This document shows, in pieces, positions 22,528 through 31,239 of a DNA stretch of 64,000 bases; the first letter of the stretch is position 1; each line of letters opens with the position of its first letter. Made by a program: the position numbers and the translations under genes. The DNA comes from Ascaphus truei. Taxonomy: Eukaryota; Chordata; Amphibia; Anura; Ascaphidae. The DNA lies in NCBI GenBank assembly GCA_036426205.1, contig CM071568.1, forward strand, positions 116,984,311-117,048,310, read 5' to 3'. The notes under the pieces were generated by a model. The model did not search any database, was not told the DNA's origin, and saw only the letters and a program-made list of their open reading frames with translations.

Positions 22528-22901
22528 TGCTACAAATACCACACAAGAATCGGGAATACAAAATCAGAGGAGGGTTCACCTGTTCCTCCAGCAATGTCGT
22601 GTACCTCATCATGTGCATGAAATGCCAAGGGGGCTGCTACTACATAGGTGAGACAGGACAGGGGCTAAACAAGAGAATGAACCTGCATCGCCACAGTATC
22701 ACACACGGAACAAGAGACAGTCCTGTTGGCGAACATTTCTCTGACTCTGGCCATAAGATGAACGATCTGAGGGTTGCCATACTCAAAGGTAATCTTAAAA
22801 CCCCGAAAGAGAGACGGTTGCATGAATACAAATTTATGCAACTGTTCGGGACACTTAGCAGTGGCCTAAACAGAGATCGAAATTTTATGAGTCATTACTG
22901 A
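22527..22901 (+). CDS. PLE GIY-YIG endonuclease domain, right copy (5'-truncated)
   Basis: An open frame of about 124 residues with VVYLIMCMKC, GCYYIGETGQGLNKRMNLHR and VGEHFSDSGHKMNDLRVAIL, the signature order of the GIY-YIG endonuclease at the C-terminus of PLE proteins. It would nick DNA to prime reverse transcription. The frame starts at the inversion junction, so it lacks the RT. It has no proper start codon context and is a fragment, although the domain itself is intact to its stop. Confidence 0.8.
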   Translation: MLQIPHKNREYKIRGGFTCSSSNVVYLIMCMKCQGGCYYIGETGQGLNKRMNLHRHSITHGTRDSPVGEHFSDSGHKMNDLRVAILKGNLKTPKERRLHEYKFMQLFGTLSSGLNRDRNFMSHY

Positions 22902-23462
22902 CACTAGCGAACTCTCTTCCCATGAGCGCTAAAGGCCATGTATGTACATACTGTGCTATATGTATGCACACACAGCTGTCTCTCACACATACTAATACTC
23001 CTTATTTTTCCATCCCTATACACCAATAGGGACCACATAGTATCCACACACACTTTTAGTTGTGCTACAAACTTTCACATTTCCACACCCACCCACACCA
23101 TTTAAATCCCCTCTCACTCAACACACATCTTGTGTAGAGCACTGTTTATACTGTTGGCTCTCCATTCATTTTTATTCACACTGATACACATATACACTCT
23201 TTCTTCACTTGCTTTCAGTTACCCTTTGACACCTCCAGCCATAAATCTCATCCACACCGGGGGAAGGACCAGCACAGATAACATTCCAAGAGACACTGTT
23301 TTTAAGTAATCCTTGCTTCATTCATTGTAACATCACCGGAAGAAGAGATCAGTGTATCTCGAAAGCTCGCACAAATAAAAGTATTTCGTTAGCCACAGAA
23401 CGGTATCATCTATTTATTTTTTGATTATTGAAGCTCGGCTAACACGGTACTGATACCTCTAC

Positions 23463-23496
23463 ATATATATATATAGAATATATATATATATATATA
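23463..23496. repeat. (TA)n tract between PLE and hammerhead repeat
   Basis: An interrupted TA tract that runs directly into the 5' strand of the hammerhead motif and has eroded its stem I. Confidence 0.85.
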
Positions 23497-23540
23497 CACT
23501 GATGAGACCCATCAAGGTCGAAACGGCTGTATGTGGGTGG
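23491..23540 (+). ncRNA. Hammerhead ribozyme motif, canonical core
   Basis: CTGATGA at 23499-23505 is followed by stem II GACC/GGTC (23506-23509 with 23516-23519) closed by CATCAA, then GAAA at 23520-23523. A-C (23523-23524) can pair with G-T (23529-23530) as a two-base-pair stem III around GGCT, leaving A23531 as the cleavage-site base. TGT (23532-23534) pairs with ACA (23496-23498) for a weak stem I, with one more G-T wobble. All invariant core bases are present. Minimal stem III hammerheads are known from PLEs; the weak stem I may stop this copy from cleaving alone. Confidence 0.75.
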
Positions 23541-23780
23541 TTTTCTGGGTATGCACCTTAACCCTGGCTGTGCTCAAAGCTGTGACCATGCAGCAAGCTT
23601 AAGCCTATAGGGAACCATGTTAAAAATGGTTATTGAGGCAAAAAGTGACACTGTGTGCTCATTTGCATGTCATTTCCCAGAATCCCTTGCTGCAGTGGAA
23701 GTGCTGTATGCTGGGTGATAATGGGGAAAGGCGGGGTTGCAGACCTGCCTAAGACATGCAGATGAGCATACAGTTATATT

Positions 23781-23784
<4 letters not shown>
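23497..23784 (+). mobile_element. Dispersed repeat headed by the hammerhead motif
   Basis: The sequence downstream of the ribozyme (GTATGTGGGTGGTTTTCTGG, then TTTGCATGTCATTTCCCAGA and GGGGTTGCAGACCTGCCTAA) ends where a second (TA)n tract begins at 23785. I remember this phrase from repeats in frog genomes. It has no open frame. Both ends lie in TA repeats, so no duplication can be read. Confidence 0.55.

Positions 23785-23817
<33 letters not shown>
23785..23817. repeat. (TA)n tract
   Basis: About 16 TA units that close the nested insertion and rejoin the split LTR A. Confidence 0.9.
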
Positions 23818-23819
<2 letters not shown>

Positions 23820-24044
23820 CATGGTATCATTATATTGTTTATATATCAGTAAATACATTGTTATATAACCTGCGTGTGTTTACTGACTATTGGTTCCTGT
23901 GAGGGGTTATCCTACTACGTTAGGATCTCTCGAAGTTGGAGGCGCTGTATACAACGAATGTGATCACGCCAGGCTCCCAGCTGTATGCCAGACAGGTATC
24001 CAACACAAGTGGTTCCCCTTAGACATGGGGAATGGGGGCTACAT

Positions 24045-24621
24045 ATATATTATACTTAATCATACACACTGTATAGTTAACACTATAAATAACAAAATAT
24101 ATCATATTTATTTAAATTTAACCAACAGTACATGCAAGAAATGGAGCACAATTTCACCCGATTTAACTTAATTTCCTCATGATATCAAACATCCGGCTTT
24201 GAAGGTGTATTCTTGAATCAACATTTTCAAAGTAAACTAGTTGAAGGACTTCACAGGCATAAATTTTAAACAATCAAGGCAGGCTAGTCTTTTGTTGACC
24301 TTTCTATCCCTTTATATATTATCTTGAAAGAGACTTCAATATGTTCAGGAAAAAATGAATGTAAAGAAGCAGTATTTTAAAGAAATGTGGATCTGTCAAG
24401 CTGTATAATGTCCAATATTAAATATATCTGTGTATTTTCATTAGACTAAGATGACATTTTTTAAGGTTGATCTTTTCAAAGTTTTTAAGGGCCTCAAATG
24501 GACTTGATGATCTAACTCACTCAACTTTATAATGCAAAAAGCTGTTCTGATTTACGCAGCTAAATCACCTTTTTGTACGTTACTGTATATCTAGGCATTC
24601 CGTTTTTTGGTTTTAACCGTA
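24045..24621. other. No recognisable feature
   Basis: AT-rich, no coding or repeat signature that I can support. Confidence 0.4.
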
Positions 24622-25367
24622 TGTAACACATATTCTTCCCCCCGGGAGAATTCACTGCTACATGGGGTGGTGTGGTGCATACCTGCTGGCTCACAGTAGA
24701 TCTGAGTCTCCTCCGGTGTTGTGGAGGAGGTCAGAACAGGCTTCTGGGGTAATAACTGATTCGTACTCAAGGTGACACACCTCTATCTCTTGCAGACCCC
24801 AGGGATATGGGGGACAATCCCTGCAGAAGAATTTCTTTACCCCTCCCCATATAGATTACTGTCTCAGGCAGGAAGGTATAGTAAAACACTGGCACACTTT
24901 ATTAGCACACTGCAGATCTTACAGCTTCATGACAGCAGGCAATTCTTAGGGCCTTCACCCTCAGGATGTACCCTGGACCTTCACTCCAAGCCAAGGACAC
25001 CTGAAGCAGTCATAGATCTTGCCTTACTCCCTGGTGAAGTAAGAGGTATAGTCTCCAACTCCACTCCTCTTGGGGAGGGAGTACAAACTGACAGAGCCCA
25101 GCACAGTTCTTGGGGTAGACCAGCCTCTCTCTTGGGTAGAGGCATCTGCTGAATTTGGTGTGTGCAGCTCCTTAAGTACAGGAAAAGCAGGAACCAGATC
25201 CGAGTCCCTGTTTGGACACATACGCCTATTTGCACCGCCTCCCCTGTGACTCACTGAAGCTGCTGTGGGTGGGGAAAACCCAGGATTAGTCCTGGCAGGC
25301 CTGCTCTTACCAGGGCTTACTGCCAGGAGAAGGGCAGACTGGTAGCTATAAACCAGCCATGGCTACA
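24622..25367 (-). mobile_element. 3' LTR of the pol-less element
   Basis: Plus-strand reading begins TGTAACACATATTC and ends AGCCATGGCTACA, giving TG...CA ends when read on the minus strand. Near-identical over its length to 28259-29013 apart from small indels and scattered substitutions. A TTTATTAGCAC block holds the reversed AATAAA signal. Confidence 0.9.
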
Positions 25368-25380
25368 CTCTCCCACTGGT
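25368..25380 (-). other. Polypurine tract
   Basis: Minus-strand ACCAGTGGGAGAG ends directly at the 3' LTR start TGTAGCC, where plus-strand DNA synthesis would be primed. Confidence 0.75.
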
Positions 25381-25582
25381 GGAATTCAATGGTCCCCACT
25401 TGGAGGCAAATTTACGGTCCATCCTGCAGATGAGTAACCTGAAACAATACATTGTGACATTAACAACCAATAACAGTGGTATACAGTTAATCGAACCATC
25501 ATGTGCACACATAGGTATTTATCCACCTACCTTGGGATGCCAATAAGTAACAATAATATGGATTATATGTAGAATCCTAATT

Positions 25583-25933
25583 TTAATGGTAATGCCTGGG
25601 GTCAGGTTTCTTTACTATCCTGCCAGTATGGTCTGCTACTTGCACAAAGTAGGATCTGACTGGATCATTCTCAGGTCGGTATTCTACCTGATCCATAAAG
25701 ATCATTCGGCCTACACTCCAGACCCTCATGAGGTAACATATCTTCTCCTCAGTCTGATAAGCAGAGAAACTACTTCTAGAACTCAGATAGTCAGTAACTG
25801 CGTCTCGGAACCAAGCCTCTATATTAGCCTCAATCTCTCTCATATTAGTCTCGGGAACATAAGGGTACTCATACCCATGAGACTGCCTGAACCTGGACAC
25901 TGTAGCCCTATCTGCTCTACTGAGCTTGGTCAA
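25583..25933 (-). CDS. Third internal ORF of the pol-less element, unknown function
   Basis: About 116 codons, beginning in frame with a TTG rather than ATG, in the minus-1 frame relative to the ORF upstream and overlapping its TGA by four bases (ATTGA). It is mixed-charge and globular-looking, with EANIEAWFRDAVTDYLSS, EEKICYLMRVWSVGRMIF and the terminal VKKPDPRHYH. The last part is conserved in the diverged copy at 16535-16660. It may be the C-terminal domain of one gag-like protein with the two ORFs before it, separated by mutation or by frameshifting. I do not recognise the family. Confidence 0.5.
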   Translation of the reverse strand: MTKLSRADRATVSRFRQSHGYEYPYVPETNMREIEANIEAWFRDAVTDYLSSRSSFSAYQTEEKICYLMRVWSVGRMIFMDQVEYRPENDPVRSYFVQVADHTGRIVKKPDPRHYH

Positions 25934-27192
25934 TTTCTTGCCCTTAGCCTTTCCTGGTATGACGTGGGATTCTTTACAGGAACCCTATTGGGGGCAGGAA
26001 TTTCCCCCTCAGACCCCTCATCTGATTCCACCCAGTCCCGCCAGTCTGTGGATGGTTTGGTAATCTTCTTCTTACCCACTGACCCAGGGTGACTATGTTG
26101 GGACCCTGAACTAGATGGGGCATGGGCAATGGTGACAGGGGCAGTGGCGCCAGGGGCTGGGGCCTTGGGAACAACAGTGTCCTGGGCAAAGTCCCTTAGC
26201 TGGGCAAAGTTCCTGGGCCAGGCAAAGTCCCTCAGCCGGGCAAAGTCCTGACCAGTTGAGGTCTTTCTGGCCACAGGGTTCACAGACCTCCTCTTTCCTC
26301 GGCCAGTAACCTTGTGCATGTGATACTCCATGTCTTCCCTGGGGAGGGCAGTACTCACTGAAGCGGTATCAGCACAGTCCCGGTCCGCTCCAGCGGTCGA
26401 CACGGAAGTGACGTCATCTGGTGGAGACATCGCGGGATCCCGATACAGGTCCAAGTCCCGCACCGGATGTATGTCATCGGCAGGGCGTGGCACCGGAAGG
26501 TCGGCGTGGTCCTCCACACAGAAGTAGGCGCCTGGAAAGGCATTGTCTCCGGATTCCTCCGTCGCTGCCTGCAGGAAGTAAGGGGATGGTTCCTCACCGC
26601 TTTGCTGGCTCACGATGGTCACCGGATCGTCTGGAGCAGCCGCAGGTACCTCCTCGACAACACTGGGAGCTTCCACGGCCGTGGGGCTTCTTGGTGGTTC
26701 AGGCCGCCCCAGCACTTGCTGTCTCATGACTTCTGGACTCAGCCGCTCTACGTCACAGGTAGGTGGCCCTCTTTTAGCAGGATCGCTGCAGTGGTCTGCC
26801 GGTAGACGCATCACCACTGATGAGAGGCTGTCATTGTGATCATCCAATGATAGGGGCAGGGCCACCTCCGCAGGGGTACGGGATCGGGGCACCTCGCATT
26901 CATGGGTGGCTATCGGCAGGAAGCGGTCCAGCTTCTGCGCCACTAGTGGAAGTGCTCCCAACTCTCCCTGGGTAGTCACCTTACCCAATGGTGCTGACAT
27001 CTGGGGTTCAGGCACTGGAACGGATTCTGGAACCGGGGTGCACGGACCCCCTGGAACATCTGATAGGGCACACGGGCCAAGGGTGGTCGCAGCGTTGAGG
27101 CTGACCACCTCGATCAGCGTAGCTCTTGAGCCATCCAGCTGGGCATGACAGCAATGAGCGGTACTACCGGCCATAAGTAGTAGGTTCCGCAC
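25930..27192 (-). CDS. Second internal ORF of the pol-less element, disordered
   Basis: About 420 codons, opening without an ATG of its own (GTG/ATG choices near 27190-27170). Rich in Pro, Ser, Ala, Glu and Asp, with acidic runs (SDEGSEGEIPAP), a Lys/Arg patch (GRGKRRSVNP), and an approximate eight-residue repeat on DFAxLRDFAx. This looks like a long unstructured linker. No protease or RT motif. The frame is minus-1 relative to the upstream ORF and they overlap by 79 bases. Confidence 0.5.
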   Translation of the reverse strand: MRNLLLMAGSTAHCCHAQLDGSRATLIEVVSLNAATTLGPCALSDVPGGPCTPVPESVPVPEPQMSAPLGKVTTQGELGALPLVAQKLDRFLPIATHECEVPRSRTPAEVALPLSLDDHNDSLSSVVMRLPADHCSDPAKRGPPTCDVERLSPEVMRQQVLGRPEPPRSPTAVEAPSVVEEVPAAAPDDPVTIVSQQSGEEPSPYFLQAATEESGDNAFPGAYFCVEDHADLPVPRPADDIHPVRDLDLYRDPAMSPPDDVTSVSTAGADRDCADTASVSTALPREDMEYHMHKVTGRGKRRSVNPVARKTSTGQDFARLRDFAWPRNFAQLRDFAQDTVVPKAPAPGATAPVTIAHAPSSSGSQHSHPGSVGKKKITKPSTDWRDWVESDEGSEGEIPAPNRVPVKNPTSYQERLRARN

Positions 27193-27560
27193 TGCAAACA
27201 GCGAGCCATGGTACTTGGTTTACCTAAGGGTGTCCTGCATTGGAAGCACAGGCACCGCAGAAATTCTTGGCCAGCTATCTCCACTACAAGGAAGCCTCCT
27301 GGAAGTTGGAATGGAGTTAGACGACAATCAGCCATACTGCAGTTTCTTTGGGCGACTTTGAGCATAAGCAATGGTAAAAGAGCTCTGTCTTGTTCTCCAG
27401 CTCCGACGAACTGAGGGTGTGGCAGCTCACATCCGGCTTCTCCCTCAGTGTAGATAGAGCTCACTGACTGGTGCTCACTGTGCCCCCTCCCTCTGGTGGA
27501 TTTTAGAGGAGGGGCACCCAGTAGCAAGGAGTGGGTCTGGCTCGGCGTTAAGCCACTCAC
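27114..27560 (-). CDS. First internal ORF of the pol-less element, zinc-ribbon-like
   Basis: The informative part is the C-terminal half: CRLTPFQLPGGFLVVEI, then CLCFQC, about 13 residues, and CLQCGTYYL. The CxxC-x13-CxxC spacing suggests a small zinc-binding ribbon. The N-terminal half has no pattern. No ATG marks the left edge of the frame; an internal Met may be the start. As the most upstream ORF it occupies the gag position, but no gag family is recognised. Confidence 0.45.
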   Translation of the reverse strand: MSGLTPSQTHSLLLGAPPLKSTRGRGHSEHQSVSSIYTEGEAGCELPHPQFVGAGEQDRALLPLLMLKVAQRNCSMADCRLTPFQLPGGFLVVEIAGQEFLRCLCFQCRTPLGKPSTMARCLQCGTYYLWPVVPLIAVMPSWMAQELR

Positions 27561-28236
27561 ATTGCGGGGGTGGGGCTCTGGTTTTCACTCCAGACCTGGA
27601 CAGATTTCTGCAAAAAGCTCTCGTGCAGCCTGTTTGCAAGCAGCACGTGTGCTCTCCAGACTTGGCGGGATACGCCATTTTAGATCACATAGTCCACACG
27701 GTGCACTCCCATGCCGGGCTCTCATCTTGACTGGAATAAAGTATTTCAGCAAAGCACAGCCCTCACGATTTTGCAAAGGGCCCGCTCTCCTGGTACATTT
27801 GCAGCACATGTAGTCTCTAACCAGTGGGACATCAATATACCCCAGGCTAGGCAAAACTCCCTCTGCAGCATACTGCAAACGATTGCAGCCCAGTACAAGT
27901 ACTCTGTGGATCCATAGTCTGGCTATCTGCTAGTAGTATTCTGGGCTCTTCCCTGTGCAGTACTCTTACGCCGCCCCCTCAGCTGCCAGTATCGCAGATC
28001 CTTACCTTGGAAGCTCCTTGGGACCACCCAGGTACACCCCCCTTCTAGGCATCTCGATTACCCGCCTCAGGGTGACTAGAACAGCAATAGCCTTATGTCT
28101 CCAGACCATTCACCCGATAGGGCCGTATAGGTCGTACTTTGCGAGATTTCTGTTCCTCCTGACTACACCTAGCCTCCCTCCTTTATAGCAAAGCAATATC
28201 ATCTTTCAGTTTTGCTTCGCTGAAAGCCTGTCCTGA

Positions 28237-28258
28237 TGATCTCAGCAGCGCCTCCAAA
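28237..28258 (-). other. Primer-binding site, tRNA-Thr-like
   Basis: On the minus strand the LTR ends in TTACA and is followed after two bases by TGGAGGCGCTGCTGAGATC. TGG-AGGC fits a tRNA whose 3' end is GCCTCCA, as in tRNA-Thr; the rest agrees in most positions with the Thr acceptor and T-arm as I remember them. Confidence 0.6.
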
Positions 28259-29013
28259 TGTAACACATATTCCCCCCCCCCCCTCTGGGAGATTTCACTG
28301 CTACATGTGGTGGTGTGGTGCATACCTACTGGATCACAGTAGATCTGAGTCTCCTGCGGTGTTGTAGAGGAGGTCAGAACAGGCTTCTGGGGTAATAACT
28401 GATTCGTACTCACAGTGACAGCACCTCTATCTCTTGCAGACCCCAGGGATATGGGGGACAATCCCTGCAGGAGAACTTCTTTACCGCTCCCCTGATAGAT
28501 TACTGTCTCAGGCAGGAAGGTATAGTAAAACACTGGCACACTTTATTAGCACACTGCAGATCTTACAGCTTCATGACAGCAGGCAATTCTTAGGGCCTTC
28601 ACCCTCAGGATGTACCCTGGACCTTCACTCCAGGCCAAGGACACCTCAAGCAGTCATAGCTCTTCCCTTACTCCCTGGTGAAGTAAGAGGTATAGTCTCC
28701 AACTCCACTTCCCTTGGGGAGGGAGTACAAACTGACAGAGCCCTGCACAGTTCTTGGGGTACAGACCAGCCTCTCTCAAGGGTAGAGGCATCTGCTGTAT
28801 TTGGGGTGTGCAGCTTCTTAAGTACAGGAAAAGCAGGAACCAGGTCTGAGTCCCTGATTGGACACATATCCCTAGTTGCACCGCCTCCCCTGTGACTCAC
28901 TTAAGCTGCTGGGGGTGGGGAAACCCCAGGATTAGTCCTGTCAGGCCTGCTCTTACCAGGGCTTACTTCCAGGAGAAGGGCACACTGGTAGCCATAAACC
29001 AGCCATGGCTACA
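28259..29013 (-). mobile_element. 5' LTR of the pol-less element
   Basis: 755 bp, TGTAACACATATTC through AGCCATGGCTACA in plus-strand reading. A CTTTATTAGCAC block (28541) is the reversed polyadenylation signal, and CTGCCTGAGACAGTAATC follows it in U5. A TACTTAAGAAG word near 28815 could be the promoter TATA-like box. Confidence 0.9.
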
Positions 29014-29640
29014 CTTAAAACCTGAGAAAACAGCACTGAGTAATTATTGTTTTTTTCCGGTTAAACTGATAAAGACCAGAAAATTAAGAATGAAATTGGG
29101 GGAGTGTCCTCATGTGGTGCACTTCTATTTCTACTGTTTGTGTGCTATTGGGGGACACTCTCTCTGGATGATGCCCCACCCATCTGACATCTCCTATTCT
29201 TCCTTCAGTCAGGGCCTTGGCTCTGCTCTACCTTATCTCTCTTAGAAGCTCTAAGAACTTAGGGGGTGTCTCTCTTCACTCCGAAAATATAAGGTCATCA
29301 CATCTCCCAATGGGACCTCCGTATTAATTGTTCCACTCAGGTGTGGTCAACCCTGTCAACTGAGACCCCCAATTCCTTGTGATCCTCTGGATCCCCTTTT
29401 TGTTGATATAGTGCATCCCACTGAATTGGAAGTAGTGCTCCGCTCTGTTTTTGGTAGTTCCAAATGTGCTTTCTAGGATGTGCCAGGGGTGACAGCTTCT
29501 TTCCCTTCTCTAACTGCCCTTACCATAGAGAATGCAGGCCCTTTGAGGCATTCTGCGATTCGGGCTTCCTTATCCTGCTTTGATCCTTACTGTAACTGTG
29601 TGTTATTCGCACCAAGTAAAAATCTCAGCAGTGCCTGCAA
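29014..29640 (-). other. Leader or internal fragment of another minus-strand LTR element
   Basis: AATCTCAGCAGTGCCTGCAA at 29621-29640 is, on the minus strand, a primer site of the same Thr-like type (TGCAGGCACTGCTGAGATT) directly next to an LTR edge at 29641. The DNA to its left should therefore be internal. No frame longer than about 75 codons is present, and the pol-less element abuts it at 29013. Confidence 0.45.
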
Positions 29641-29939
29641 TGTAACCCCTCTTTATTTCCCTAGGTGTCTTAGTTTGAAGATACTAGGGCTGAGGGCTGA
29701 GGCCTGAGTCTTCCTCCCCTGTATAGGATAGAGAATAATGAGCCAGCAAGAACGTGGCTGGGGTCAGACAACACAGAGTACACTTTATGTATGCAGAACA
29801 CAATAATTACATACAGGGGCCCTCGTACTCGGAGGACCCGGAACAACACATATTACACTTATGTAGCCATGTACACTGTATCCTCATGGCTACTAATCTG
29901 CCCTACCGAAAACATAAGCCCTGGTACCAGCGCAGGCAG
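29641..29939 (-). mobile_element. Partial LTR, minus strand, cut by a later LTR
   Basis: Starts TGTAACCCCTCTTTATTTCC next to the primer site and carries ACACTTTATGTATGCAG. The sequence is interrupted at 29940 by a plus-strand LTR, and no continuation was found on its far side. Confidence 0.45.
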
Positions 29940-30515
29940 TGTTAGGGTTAAATCTTTGCCTTGCTGCTGCTGCAGCAGTAAACAACTTCCTTGAGTGACA
30001 GGGGGTGTGCCTAAGACCTGGATACTGCCCTATCCGGGGCTCAGACTTAGGACCCTCCCCTGGGTATAAAAGGGACTGCAGATCCAAATTTAGAGAGAGA
30101 TCCCCTCCCTCGGGGGTGTGGAAGCAGCTACCACCAGGGGCTATGGGAGCTAAGGATAGACCTTTGGGGCCTCAAGCTTCTTGGGTTGATTCCAGGGACC
30201 AGAGAGAGAGAAACAAGAGTGTACATGTTGGTATGCTGTATGAAGAATAAAGAACTGTTCCTGTTTTATACTCCTGCCTGAGGCTGCAGTTTATTCGGGG
30301 AAAGAGTGAGTGTTTTCCACAGGGGACTCACCAATCCCTATAGGCCCTGTGGGAATGCAACACCGAGTGAAGAGCTGGGGAGATCCCTAAAGCCTGCCCT
30401 GTTCGTCCCCAACTAACACCGGTGGACACCTAGTATCCTGTAAGCCTAGCAGTGAGCAGCACAACAACACCAGGTAACAGTGAAATCTCCCAGAGGGAGG
30501 GGGACACCTGTTACA
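29940..30515 (+). mobile_element. 5' LTR of a truncated Thr-primer element
   Basis: Starts TGTTAGGGTTAAATC and ends GACACCTGTTACA. It has a clean TATA box (TATAAAAGG at 30065-30073) and an AATAAA at 30246-30251, so promoter, R and U5 regions are all in place. Followed directly by the primer site TTGGAGGCGCTGCTGAGATC. Confidence 0.75.
30065..30073 (+). promoter_or_regulatory. LTR TATA box
   Basis: TATAAAAGG within the plus-strand LTR, about 180 bp ahead of its AATAAA signal. The spacing suits an LTR promoter. Confidence 0.7.
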
Positions 30516-31190
30516 TTGGAGGCGCTGCTGAGATCTCCTATCAGGACAGGTTTTTATAGTAAGCGTAAGGAGGTACGCTCCTGTTATGTACAAGGAGGGG
30601 AGAGCAGGTGTAGTGTCCAGGGGACTCTTGCCCAGCATGGGACCAACTTCCCCGCCAGTGGAACTGCCACCTGTGGTGCTCCCTTGTGTGTGTTAGTTCA
30701 TGCCATCCTAAGGACTGATGTGTACGACACCTGGAGGGGGTGTTTTGGGATCCTGTGGACTCAGAAACCTCAGGAAGGGGTCTATAGCATTATGGTCCAA
30801 ATGGATGTGTTCACAGTATGTGTGGGTAGGGTCCGAGGGGGGCTCTTGAAAGTCAGGAGGCCAAAACTTCTGTTTGAGGAGCTCCAACAATACTATTAGC
30901 TTTCCCCAGCACAGGGAGCTGCAGTGTGCTATATTTGAATTGTTCATGTGTGTATCATCCTATGGGACTCTTGCCCAGCAAGGTTTTCCACAGGGGACTG
31001 CACCTATCCCTATGGGCCCTGTGGGAATGGAGGCGCTGCAACACTGAGTGAAGAGCTGGGAAGATCCCTAAAACCTGTCCAGTTTGTCCCCAACTTACAC
31101 TGGTGGACACCCAGTATCCTGTAAGCCTAGCAGTTGAGCAGCACAACAACACCAGGTAACAGTGATATCTCCCAGAGGGTGGGGGAACAC
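30516..31190 (+). mobile_element. Leader of the truncated element and partial second LTR
   Basis: TTGGAGGCGCTGCTGAGATC at 30516-30535 is the primer site. The next bases (TCAGGACAGGTTTTTATAGT) resemble the leader of the pol-less element (TCAGGACAGGCTTTCAGCG), so the two families are related. At 30984-31190 the U5-like segment of the LTR is repeated (TTTTCCACAGGGGACT through CACCAGGTAACAGTG). No gag or pol frame lies between. Confidence 0.6.
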
Positions 31191-31239
31191 CCTTTCCCTA
31201 CCCCTAAAGGAAACATCAGGTAATAGAGTTACGGTGCTA

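Larger units (their letters stand above)
20497..23462. mobile_element. Penelope-like element, head-to-head inverted dimer
   Basis: A left arm (about 20497-21552, minus orientation) and a right arm (about 22528-23462, plus orientation) are reverse complements over roughly 0.9-1.0 kb. Both carry a GIY-YIG region, a long non-coding tail and terminal words such as GCTCGGCTAACACGGTA and ATAGATGATACC. The middle (21553-22527) is single copy and holds RT sequence for the left copy only. Inverted and tandem arrangements are a known habit of PLEs. The left arm also has a small extra snap-back near 20600-20785. Confidence 0.8.
19560..24044 (+). mobile_element. LTR A second copy, split by a 3.3-kb nested insertion
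   Basis: Starts TGTAGCTAGGTTCCCC and matches LTR A (8901-9978) up to a (TA)n at about 20466. The match resumes at about 23820 with TATCAGTAAATACA, TGTGTTTACTGACTATTGG, GAGGGGTTATCC and the primer-site-like GTTGGAGGCGCTG at 23935. Between them lie a palindromic PLE and a hammerhead-bearing repeat, both sitting in (TA)n. So LTR A is the oldest layer here. Confidence 0.65.
24622..29013 (-). mobile_element. Complete pol-less LTR retrotransposon (about 4.4 kb)
   Basis: Two LTRs in the same orientation (24622-25367 and 28259-29013) enclose 2.9 kb. Inside the 5' LTR is a primer-binding site, and before the 3' LTR a polypurine tract, so the element is structurally complete. The internal region has three overlapping open frames but no protease, reverse transcriptase, RNase H or integrase motif. 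It must have been mobilised in trans. Flanks (CCGTA left, CTTAA right) do not give a clean target duplication. Confidence 0.85.

Noticed and set aside
25925..25945. Minus-1 slippery site at the ORF2/ORF3 overlap
   Set aside because: The sequence around the stop (GCAAGAAATTGACC) does not have the X-XXY-YYZ form in the zero frame.
26330..27148. Plus-strand frames opposite the pol-less element ORFs
   Set aside because: They are shadows in GC-rich coding DNA of the minus strand and show no domain pattern.
24616..29018. A target duplication for the pol-less element (TTAACC versus AAACC)
   Set aside because: Neither a 4-, 5- nor 6-bp exact match lies directly at the LTR ends.
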